DNA from: a virus
IMG/VR virus record: IMGVR_UViG_3300028844_003364
Location: 1-20,620 of that record
DNA length: 20,620 nucleotides
Direction: 5' to 3' (one strand)
Under the pieces are notes generated by a model. It saw only the letters and a list, made by a program, of their open reading frames with translations, was not told where the DNA came from and did not search any database. Of this stretch, positions 12,960-18,980 are shown piece after piece. Position 1 is the stretch's first letter, and each line of letters starts with the position of its first letter. The translations under genes were made by a program, and so were the position numbers.

Positions 12960-15074
12960 ATGAACGAACAACACTACGGGCCTAAGAACCCCTTTTCACA
13001 AGAACTCCACGCCACCAAGTATCGGACTAAAGGAGAGTCCTTTCATGAAGCCATGTGTAGGATTGCGGCGGAGCTGTCAAGAAATGACGAAGAGCGCCAG
13101 ACCTACAAAGACATCCTCCTCACACAGCGGTTCCTCCCTGCGGGACGTATCCAAGCTGCAGTAGGAGCTGCCCGACAAGTTACTGCCATGAACTGCTATG
13201 CGTCCTCCGTTATTGAGGATAATTCTGACTCTATCTTTGAGGTGGTAAAGGAGGCTTTCATGACGATGCGGGTAGGAGGAGGCATAGGTTTTGACTTCAG
13301 CCGCCTCCGCCCTGAGGGATACAGGATTTCTACTCTAGAGTCTTCCAGCTCTGGTCCTCTCAGTTTTATGGATATCTTTGATGCTGTTTGCGCGACAGTG
13401 ATGGGGGCGGGTCACCGAAGAGGGGCCATGCTAGCTACTCTGAGCATATCCCATCCTGACATTGAGGAGTTTATCCGTGCCAAGCAGAATGAAACGAGGT
13501 TCCGCAATTTTAATGTATCCGTAGGGGTGACTGATAAGTTTATGCAGGCTCTTGAAGCGGGGGAGGACTTCCCTCTAGAGTTTGATGGGAAAGTAGACAG
13601 ATGGGTTTCTGCTCGGGGGCTCTGGGATGAGATAATGCGATCCACCTATGATTGGGCTGAACCAGGTGTTCTATTTATTGACCGTATTAATAAGATGAAT
13701 AACCTACACTGGCTAGAGGACATCCGGGTTACAAATCCTTGTTTCACTGGAGACATGGAGGTCTGGACTTCTGAAGGCCCTAAGACGTTTAAGGAGCTAG
13801 AGGGAACTACTGTTAAGGTGTTGACCGAGACAGATGACCATAAGCTTGTGCTAAGGAGCATGGATGTCTTTAAGACAGGTGTTGATAAATCTCTCATTGA
13901 AGTAACTTTGGATGATGGGACTATTATTGAATGCACACCTGAGCATGAGTTCTTTGATATTAATCGTAATAAAGTAGAGGCTAAAGACCTTACAGAGGGT
14001 GCTAGACTAGCTTCTGTATATCGTCATAAGGTCATTTCTGTAAAGTTAATAGACAAGGTGGCAGATGTTTACTGCGGAACTGTTGAAGAAACTCATAGGT
14101 TCTTTCTTTCATGTGACAGAGGCGCTATCCTGGTCTCTAACTGTGGCGAGGTCCCTCTACAGCCAAACGGGGCTTGCCTCCTCGGGAGCTTTAACCTCAC
14201 TAAGTATTTGGCAGGGGGGGAGCAGGGAGTCCCCTATCAGTTTGACTATGAAGGCCTTAAAAAGGATATCCCCTCTGTAGTTAAGATGATCGACTCCGTT
14301 ATTGACACCACTACATACCCTCTAGAGAGCCAAAAAGTAGAGGCTACCACTAAAAGGAGAATGGGGCTAGGGATTACAGGACTCGCCAATACTGCTGAAA
14401 TACTAGGAACTCCTTATGGGTCCCCCGAGATGATCGACTTCACGAAGTCTGTTTTAGAGGTTATCCGGGATGAGGCCTATAGGGCATCTATCTCTTTAGC
14501 GAAGGAGCGAGGTCCCTTTGAAGCCTTCGACAGAGATCAGTATTTGGCAGGGAATTTTGTCCAGACTCTTCCCGAGGATATTAAAAAGGGCATCTGGGAG
14601 CATGGTATTCGGAACTCTCACTTGACTTCTATCGCCCCCACGGGGACTATTAGTTTGACTGCAGACAATATCTCTTCAGGACTTGAGCCAGTGTTCTCTC
14701 TCCAGACTCAACGGATAGTGAACATGCCTTCAGGACCTCAGAATGTCCTCCTGAAAGACTATGCCTACAACTACTACGGTGTAAAGGGCAAGACTTCAGA
14801 GGAAGTGACTACCCAAGAGCATGTTGAAGTCCTTAAAGCAACTGTCCCTTTTATCGACAGTGCTGTAAGTAAGACTTGCAACATTGGGTCGGAGGTTTCT
14901 TGGGAAGAATTTAAGGGAGTGTACCTTCAGGCTTATGAGGCAGGAGCTAAAGGGATAACAACTTTCCGTCCTGCAGGTAAGCGTTTCGGCATCCTAACGG
15001 CCTCCCCTGAGGAGTCGTCTGAAGGAGCTGCATGTTTCATCGACCCTGAAACAGGGAGTAAAACTTGTGAGTAA
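12960..15074 (+). CDS. nrdJ: Class II (B12-dependent) ribonucleotide reductase with intein
   Basis: A 704-residue precursor of adenosylcobalamin-dependent ribonucleotide reductase, which makes dNTPs from ribonucleotides. Class II landmarks are TAMNCYASS (Cys79), GAGHRRGAMLATLSISHPD, the NPCGEVPL radical-site motif, RRMGLGITGLAN, APTGTISLTADNISSGLEP and GAKGITTFRP. Cys692 and Cys703 near the C-terminus may be the redox shuttle. NPCGE is split by a 134-residue intein (residues 261-394), so the mature enzyme would be 570 residues. No small-subunit gene (nrdB) follows, consistent with class II. The start at ATG 12960 follows AGGA by 10 nt. The 3' end is duplicated around the downstream HNH gene. 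Confidence 0.93.
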   Translation: MNEQHYGPKNPFSQELHATKYRTKGESFHEAMCRIAAELSRNDEERQTYKDILLTQRFLPAGRIQAAVGAARQVTAMNCYASSVIEDNSDSIFEVVKEAFMTMRVGGGIGFDFSRLRPEGYRISTLESSSSGPLSFMDIFDAVCATVMGAGHRRGAMLATLSISHPDIEEFIRAKQNETRFRNFNVSVGVTDKFMQALEAGEDFPLEFDGKVDRWVSARGLWDEIMRSTYDWAEPGVLFIDRINKMNNLHWLEDIRVTNPCFTGDMEVWTSEGPKTFKELEGTTVKVLTETDDHKLVLRSMDVFKTGVDKSLIEVTLDDGTIIECTPEHEFFDINRNKVEAKDLTEGARLASVYRHKVISVKLIDKVADVYCGTVEETHRFFLSCDRGAILVSNCGEVPLQPNGACLLGSFNLTKYLAGGEQGVPYQFDYEGLKKDIPSVVKMIDSVIDTTTYPLESQKVEATTKRRMGLGITGLANTAEILGTPYGSPEMIDFTKSVLEVIRDEAYRASISLAKERGPFEAFDRDQYLAGNFVQTLPEDIKKGIWEHGIRNSHLTSIAPTGTISLTADNISSGLEPVFSLQTQRIVNMPSGPQNVLLKDYAYNYYGVKGKTSEEVTTQEHVEVLKATVPFIDSAVSKTCNIGSEVSWEEFKGVYLQAYEAGAKGITTFRPAGKRFGILTASPEESSEGAACFIDPETGSKTCE
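13740..14141 (+). other. Mini-intein (134 aa) at the radical cysteine of NrdJ
   Basis: The encoded segment begins at Cys261 with CFTGDMEVWTSEGP (block A). It has CTPEHEFF (block B), VYCGTVEETHRFFL (block F) and ends ILVSN before Cys395 (block G). Splicing would join NP to CGEVPL and restore the class II active site. No homing-endonuclease domain lies between blocks B and F. At 134 residues it is close to the smallest natural inteins. The penultimate residue is serine rather than the usual histidine. The downstream nucleophile, Cys395, is expected to be the thiyl-radical cysteine of the enzyme. Confidence 0.93.
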
Positions 15075-15559
15075 TACTAGTAATATTTGTAACAAAGAGC
15101 TAATTGAAAGCAGGGTCTATAAAGACCCATTCTCAGGGTGCTGGAACTGGACCAGAGGAAAGGATAAAGATGGGTACGGGAAAATAAAAGTAGAGGGCAG
15201 GAGCTTAAGGGCCCATAGGGTCTCTTATCAGGTGTTTAAGGGGGAGTTTCCAGAGAACCTCCAAACCCTGCACTCGTGTGATAACCCCTCTTGCTGTAAC
15301 CCAGACCACCTGTGGGTAGGCTCGAACGCAGATAACATGGCAGATCGGGACAACAAGGGCAGGACCGCTAGAGGGGAGAGGAACGGGGGAGGAGGGAAGC
15401 TTAAGGAAGAAGAGGTCAGACTAATCCTTTCAGATACCAGACGTACTGGCCTAGTCGCAGAAGACTTTGGGGTTAGTATAGCCCTAGTCTACAAGATAAG
15501 AACTGGAGAAGTCTGGAAGCACATCGACCCTGAAACAGGGAGTAAAACTTGTGAGTAAT
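15038..15559 (+). repeat. Perfect 38-bp direct repeats flanking the HNH gene
   Basis: Bases 15038-15075 recur without mismatch at 15522-15559, 484 bp apart. The repeat holds the last 11 codons and stop of nrdJ, a GGGAG ribosome site and the start GTGAGTAAT of the following frame. The first copy ends nrdJ and starts the HNH gene. The second ends the HNH gene in the nrdJ reading frame and starts the small frame at 15551. Removing one repeat plus the interval would leave nrdJ intact. Confidence 0.95.
15067..15558 (+). CDS. HNH homing-type endonuclease inserted behind nrdJ
   Basis: A 163-residue HNH endonuclease of the same type as that at 5393: DPFSGCWNW, RAHRVSYQVFKG, HSCDNPSCCNPDHLWVGSNADN and a C-terminal helix-turn-helix-like part (VAEDFGVSIALVYKI). 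It uses GTG 15067 inside the nrdJ end, 8 nt after GGGAG. Its C-terminus, WKHIDPETGSKTCE, fuses the family ending (compare WRHI at the end of the other copy) to the last 11 residues of NrdJ. It probably acts as a free-standing homing endonuclease that cuts nrdJ or a neighbouring site in genomes lacking the insert. The target is inferred. Confidence 0.9.
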   Translation: MSNTSNICNKELIESRVYKDPFSGCWNWTRGKDKDGYGKIKVEGRSLRAHRVSYQVFKGEFPENLQTLHSCDNPSCCNPDHLWVGSNADNMADRDNKGRTARGERNGGGGKLKEEEVRLILSDTRRTGLVAEDFGVSIALVYKIRTGEVWKHIDPETGSKTCE

Positions 15560-15628
15560 GTTGTGTTGACAGTCATTGCAGTATGTTATATACTGTATCT
15601 TCATTCAAACAGAGAGAGGTACAAATGA
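15551..15628 (+). CDS. Putative 25-aa membrane peptide after nrdJ
   Basis: A short frame from GTG 15551 in the second copy of the 38-bp repeat, with GGGAG 8 nt upstream. It reads MSN followed by the hydrophobic run VVLTVIAVCYILYL and a basic tail (RERYK). Its stop overlaps the DUF3310 start at 15625 (ATGA). Ribosome site, hydrophobic span and coupling on both sides argue for a real gene, which in the ancestor would have started inside the nrdJ end. The promoter at 15566 lies within it, and its shortness limits confidence. Confidence 0.45.
   Translation: MSNVVLTVIAVCYILYLHSNRERYK
15566..15594 (+). promoter_or_regulatory. Sigma70 promoter for the DUF3310 operon
   Basis: TTGACA (15566-15571), a 17-bp spacer, then TATACT (15589-15594): 11 of 12 consensus bases. 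Transcription would start near 15601, just before the ribosome site AGAGAGAGG of the DUF3310 gene. It begins 7 bp after the right-hand 38-bp repeat. Confidence 0.75.
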
Positions 15629-15978
15629 AAGAACCTTCAGAGAACCCTGATAGAGTTTCTGCATGGGATAAGTATGTGGAAGAAACTACAGATGATGTTA
15701 TGGCAGCACCTGTGTTAAAGAAGAAGGGCTTTGAAAATCAAATAGGAGGTACACACTATCAGGACTTAAGAGTACAGCCTATGTATTATTCAGAGATGAA
15801 TGACCTTAATGCTAACGCCCACAGCATTATCAAATATGCTTCAAGAGCTGGCAAGAAGCTAGGAGAGAGTTTCTTCAAGGATATTGATAAGATCAGGCAT
15901 TGCTGTGATCTGTGGGAAGATATTTACGAAGCTAAAACAGGGCAAACCCGGAAGGATTATGATGATGCGAATACATAA
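15625..15978 (+). CDS. DUF3310-domain protein (T7 gp1.7-like nucleotide kinase family)
   Basis: A 117-residue protein with the DUF3310 pattern: IGGTHYQDLRVQPMYY, then ANAHSIIKYASRAGKK, then a helix with DIDKIRHCCDLWEDI. The domain is shared with T7 gp1.7, a nucleotide kinase acting on dTMP and dGMP, so a role in the dTTP pathway downstream of ThyX is plausible. It is shorter than gp1.7 (196 aa), so kinase activity is not assured. The start is ATG 15625, 5 nt after AGAGG; the frame extends upstream without a ribosome site. It overlaps the next gene by 17 nt. Confidence 0.82.
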   Translation: MKEPSENPDRVSAWDKYVEETTDDVMAAPVLKKKGFENQIGGTHYQDLRVQPMYYSEMNDLNANAHSIIKYASRAGKKLGESFFKDIDKIRHCCDLWEDIYEAKTGQTRKDYDDANT

Positions 15979-16153
15979 GGGCACTCCCATTGTAGAAGCT
16001 ATTAAGCTAGGCGCACAAGCTTTCAAAGACGGGGTCTCAGATGTGGCCCCTAGAGCTCTTAACATTTACGCCCGTAAGGAATGGGTGCGAGGATGGAACA
16101 AGTCCTACTTCGAACAACAAGAGAAAGCTAAGAAAGGCATCTATCATGGCTAA
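15962..16153 (+). CDS. Small RMF/CrpP-like protein, 63 aa
   Basis: A 63-residue basic protein. Three consecutive ATGs (15959, 15962, 15965) are possible starts; GAAGGA spacing favours 15962 or 15965. The pattern GAQAFKDGVSDVAP then ARKEWVRGWNKSYFEQQ resembles small ribosome modulation factor/CrpP-type proteins (GxxAxxxG, then RxxWxxGW). In bacteria RMF dimerises ribosomes. The resemblance is by eye and short, so the function is tentative. It is part of the coupled string of small genes downstream of the promoter at 15566. Confidence 0.55.
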   Translation: MMRIHKGTPIVEAIKLGAQAFKDGVSDVAPRALNIYARKEWVRGWNKSYFEQQEKAKKGIYHG

Positions 16154-16295
16154 CAGTAATAGACTCCTCGCTAAGGAGACTAACCGATTACTCTACATTG
16201 CTAAGGTAATCCCTAATAAGATTGCTAGGAACAATGCCCTGAAAACCGTAACCAAGAGAGCAATTATAAATGCAAACCATAAAAGTATTCGATAA
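16146..16295 (+). CDS. Hypothetical basic protein, 49 aa
   Basis: A 49-residue, strongly basic and probably helical protein starting MANSNRLLAKETNRLLYIAK. The ATG at 16146 follows AAAGG by 8 nt and overlaps the previous stop by 8 nt. Its end overlaps the oxygenase-like gene by 26 nt. No family is recognised. Confidence 0.5.
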   Translation: MANSNRLLAKETNRLLYIAKVIPNKIARNNALKTVTKRAIINANHKSIR

Positions 16296-16878
16296 CTTCC
16301 TCTCGAAGAAAGACTTCCAGAGTATCCGAGACTATGCTACTGGTAGGGCTCTCTTTACGGAGTATCCTTTAGGAGGCGATACAGGACATATGAGAGTAGC
16401 GGAAGTATCTCCCGGACAACTCCATACGATCTATAGAGCCATTGAGAAAGAGAACCATACGAGAACTACTCATATAGCTGGCTACTTCCGTTTGAACACT
16501 GAGCTTAATGATAAGTTTGAACGTGTGCATTGCGATTATGATATACTCGGCCAGAAACCTAACAGGGCCTCTGTCCTTTATCTCGTAGATGAAGTGCCGT
16601 GGGAGGCTAGGCAGCAAGAAGCCGGTACAGCCTTTTGGTCTCATGAGAGATGGGGGAAGGAATTTAGGGGGACTGCGGAAGAAAACCAAGAGCTACTTTG
16701 GCAGCACCGTGTTGACGATTATGACTTAGAGTTCTCGGTGAATGTCGAACCTAATAGACTTGTATCGTATCCTACTAGTTACTTCCATAGTAGATATCCT
16801 GGTATTGGATGGGGGACTACAGCAGAGGATGGCCGATTGGTTATTGTATTGTTTTATAACGAGGAGAAAGTAACATGA
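16270..16878 (+). CDS. 2OG-Fe(II) oxygenase-like protein (DUF6445-type)
   Basis: A 202-residue protein with the facial triad of iron/2-oxoglutarate oxygenases: His87 and Asp89 (ERVHCDYD), His173 (YFHSRYP), and Arg189 (EDGRLVIVLFYN) placed to bind 2-oxoglutarate. NRASVLYLVDEVPW and GTAFWSHERWG match the family found in many phages and known as DUF6445. The substrate is unknown; protein, lipid or nucleic acid hydroxylation are all possible. The start at ATG 16270 is the only usable one, with AGAGAG about 10 nt upstream. It is coupled to the next gene by ATGA. Confidence 0.78.
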   Translation: MQTIKVFDNFLSKKDFQSIRDYATGRALFTEYPLGGDTGHMRVAEVSPGQLHTIYRAIEKENHTRTTHIAGYFRLNTELNDKFERVHCDYDILGQKPNRASVLYLVDEVPWEARQQEAGTAFWSHERWGKEFRGTAEENQELLWQHRVDDYDLEFSVNVEPNRLVSYPTSYFHSRYPGIGWGTTAEDGRLVIVLFYNEEKVT

Positions 16879-17207
16879 GTAGACTATCGCATATCAATAT
16901 TATTATGGAGTCATTGTTTGAATTGGAAGATGGAGGGCAAGTTGTCGTCCGAGGTGTTATAGCAGATCTTCCAGCAGCTATTGATGATCCTCTCACAAAC
17001 ACTATCTCGATTGCAGAAGAAGATGCTCCTGATGTATTCACCGAGCAATTTGCATTCCGAGCACCTGTCAGTGACATGTTCCCGATCTTAAACTCGAAGG
17101 AACTGTACTCGAAGGTCCTAATTCCTCTCCAAACTGCTTTCAAGCAGATTTTCGATGATCGTACAGGATTTTTGATAGAATTAGAAAAAAAGGGTCCTGA
17201 GGGTTAG
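16875..17207 (+). CDS. Hypothetical protein, 110 aa
   Basis: A 110-residue acidic protein of unknown function, and the last rightward gene before the arms converge. It starts in an ATGA overlap with the oxygenase-like gene. The sequence has a beta-rich first half (GGQVVVRGVIADLP, NTISIAEED) and a helical second half (LIPLQTAFKQIF). A run of seven A bases near 17184-17190 falls in its last codons. Confidence 0.62.
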   Translation: MSRLSHINIIMESLFELEDGGQVVVRGVIADLPAAIDDPLTNTISIAEEDAPDVFTEQFAFRAPVSDMFPILNSKELYSKVLIPLQTAFKQIFDDRTGFLIELEKKGPEG

Positions 17208-17218
17208 GCACAGCAGCC

Positions 17219-17249
17219 CCTTAGGGTTACGTCCGTAAAGACACTAAGG
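17219..17249. other. Nested inverted repeat between converging operons
   Basis: CCTTAG (17219-17224) and CTAAGG (17244-17249) form an outer stem. TTACG (17227-17231) and CGTAA (17234-17238) form an inner stem. It sits exactly where rightward and leftward genes meet. There is no clear T-run on either side, so it is a candidate bidirectional stop or RNA structure rather than a proven terminator. Confidence 0.4.
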
Positions 17250-17637
17250 TTAAGTATCTTAGCCTCTCCTGTACTATTCTTTTACTGTCTATGGATGTTT
17301 CTATGTTTGTCCTCAGGGCGTAACCCAAATCCTCTAGCTCGTCTTCTGTCCAATCAGGCATCTCAAGGAGCTTCGAGTAACGCCTCTCAGTTGCCCCTAT
17401 TAAGTAGGCTGCCCTAGTAGCAACTGTAGTTAGGAGCCTATTACCCAGCATCTGATTACATTCCATGCAGCAAGGCACAGTGTCCTCTTCTTTATTACTT
17501 CTATGGTCCCTTTTATTAGCAGGATGCACACTTGTGTATGAAAAGGGAATGACATGATCCCTAGTGTCACATGGCTCCCCGCAGTAAGTGCAAATGTCTT
17601 CTAACTCAGGATCACCTATGCCTATATCCTCTTCCAT
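17227..17637 (-). CDS. HNH nuclease, zinc-finger type
   Basis: A 136-residue HNH protein: CTYCGEPC and CCMEC form a four-cysteine zinc site around RDHVIPFSY, which carries the histidine pair of the fold, and ECNQMLGNR supplies the asparagine. It differs in type from the two homing-like HNH proteins on the other strand. HNH proteins of this kind often sit in phage structural operons, where they can assist DNA packaging. It is the last gene of the leftward operon. The start at 17637 has AGGAGG a few bases upstream and lies one base beyond the PAS gene stop. Confidence 0.85.
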   Translation of the reverse strand: MEEDIGIGDPELEDICTYCGEPCDTRDHVIPFSYTSVHPANKRDHRSNKEEDTVPCCMECNQMLGNRLLTTVATRAAYLIGATERRYSKLLEMPDWTEDELEDLGYALRTNIETSIDSKRIVQERLRYLTLVSLRT

Positions 17638-17638
17638 A

Positions 17639-18184
17639 TTACCTCCTGCTCCTCTCCAGATTATCGACTTTAGTGATCTCCCCTATCCACCCTCCTATTT
17701 TACCACATCCCAGTAATATCGGTTGAGTTTTGGCATGGATCTTCCCTGCATTCATATGAGTGAAGGTACATTCAAAAGTAGTGCCGGTCTCAACTGCCCT
17801 CTCCCATCCCTCGTCAACTCTCCTTTTATCTTCTTCAACAACGTAGGAAGTTCCTTGGCCGTCTATGAGGTCTTTCTCTGTCAATCCCATGAGCTTGGCG
17901 AAGGCACTGTTGACTCGGGAGATATCTTTGCCATCAGCCTCAACCCAATACACAGGCGTATCATCTGAGCGATCACGCATCCAGACTATCTCCTCGGTTA
18001 TGCGAGTCCTTAGATCAATAGCTGCAAGTTGCTCTGAGTTTCTTCTGGAGATTGCTGGCATAGCTGTGAAGTCAGAAGACCACACTCTTAATCTCTTAAA
18101 GAATACTGCTATAGTAGTGAGGGCAGCCCCTATAGCAACTACTTTCGTAGAATGCTCGGCTGCCCAATCTATTAGGTTATCCAT
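17639..18184 (-). CDS. Membrane-anchored PAS-domain protein
   Basis: A 181-residue protein. Residues 13-29 (TKVVAIGAALTTIAVFF) form one membrane span followed by basic residues, so the rest is probably cytoplasmic. Residues about 64-175 look like a single PAS fold: VYWVEADGKDISRVNSAFAKLMGLTEKDL, WERAVETGTTFECTFTHM and GWIGEITKV. There is no kinase, cyclase or DNA-binding output domain. PAS domains sense ligands, redox state or partners. This one is followed by HNH and preceded by a lipoprotein gene, near where a podovirus often encodes lysis functions. The start abuts the previous stop, with AGGAA upstream. Confidence 0.75.
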   Translation of the reverse strand: MDNLIDWAAEHSTKVVAIGAALTTIAVFFKRLRVWSSDFTAMPAISRRNSEQLAAIDLRTRITEEIVWMRDRSDDTPVYWVEADGKDISRVNSAFAKLMGLTEKDLIDGQGTSYVVEEDKRRVDEGWERAVETGTTFECTFTHMNAGKIHAKTQPILLGCGKIGGWIGEITKVDNLERSRR

Positions 18185-18574
18185 TTAATAATTCCTGTGA
18201 TTCGCCCAGCGCCATTCCCCGTCAACGAGGTCTGCCACTGCTTCATTCGCTCCACAGTGATGGGCGTATTCATGTGTGATGAGTGTCATGCAAACAGGCC
18301 ACGCTATGTTCTTAGAGCATCCCCGAGGCAACTTCACATGTCCTGGTGTATAGAAGGCTACATCAGCACCATTGGGGGTTCTCTTACTAACTGCATCGTA
18401 AGTAACTTTAGGTGCATCCTTAGGGCAATCTAAGCCCATCCCCCGTGCTGTAATAGCTGGGGCCAATACCTCGTAACGGGCTTCATCATTAACCATCCAA
18501 GGATACTTGTCAGACCAATCTGATGCACAGGATGCCAGTACGACTAGGGGGATTACTGCCAGTAGTTTAATCAT
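18185..18574 (-). CDS. Lipoprotein with HExxH metallopeptidase-like motif
   Basis: A 129-residue protein with a lipoprotein signal: KLLAVIPLVVLASC, lipobox ending at Cys16. This predicts export and lipid anchoring in a Gram-negative envelope. THEYAHHCGANEAVADL contains HEYAH (101-105), the zinc-binding motif of zincin peptidases, with Glu111 and Asp115 as possible further ligands. Cys50, Cys86, Cys95 and Cys107 may form disulfides outside the cytoplasm. It could remodel the envelope during entry or lysis, or alter the surface of a lysogen. Catalysis is inferred from the motif only. It overlaps the preceding gene by 8 nt. Confidence 0.72.
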   Translation of the reverse strand: MIKLLAVIPLVVLASCASDWSDKYPWMVNDEARYEVLAPAITARGMGLDCPKDAPKVTYDAVSKRTPNGADVAFYTPGHVKLPRGCSKNIAWPVCMTLITHEYAHHCGANEAVADLVDGEWRWANHRNY

Positions 18575-18980
18575 ATCGCATACCTCCAGCCCATACTCGG
18601 ACAGGCGTTCCTACAGTTTCTGGATCAATCAACTCTACAGCCCCTAAGCGATAGGACTTGGTAGGTCGCTTGCCAAATGACTTTTCATTACCAGCATAGA
18701 AGCGTTTGGCGAAGTCACTGCGCTCGTAACTCTTCTCGCCATCGTGTTGTGTGTCGGCATCGAACTTGGCACTGTGAAGTCTGACGTTGACATAATAAGA
18801 AGGATCGAGAACAGCAGGCGTTGTTACGTTGCCGTCTTCATCAATAACAGCAGGCGTAGCAACAATGGAGTCAATCCGATCAATGTTTACTCCGCCATCC
18901 TCGTCATCTAGCCAGCCTTCTTGGATAGCCAGAGTGTCGAAGTCAGCTTGTGTGTCGGCTTTAAGCATAAAGTCTATCAT
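18567..18980 (-). CDS. Hypothetical structural-operon protein, 137 aa
   Basis: A 137-residue acidic protein of unknown function, starting MIDFMLKADTQADFDTLA. It contains a duplicated ATPAVIDEDGNV / TTPAVLDPSYYV segment and YVNVRLHSAKFD. Its start overlaps the stop of the tail-protein gene (ATGA), so it is probably made with it and may be a tail-associated or chaperone-like protein. No family is recognised with confidence. Confidence 0.65.
   Translation of the reverse strand: MIDFMLKADTQADFDTLAIQEGWLDDEDGGVNIDRIDSIVATPAVIDEDGNVTTPAVLDPSYYVNVRLHSAKFDADTQHDGEKSYERSDFAKRFYAGNEKSFGKRPTKSYRLGAVELIDPETVGTPVRVWAGGMRYD

Noticed and set aside
15038-15559. Group I or group II intron in nrdJ
   Set aside because: Exact direct repeats, an intact nrdJ stop before the HNH gene and an almost fully coding interval leave no room for a ribozyme core.
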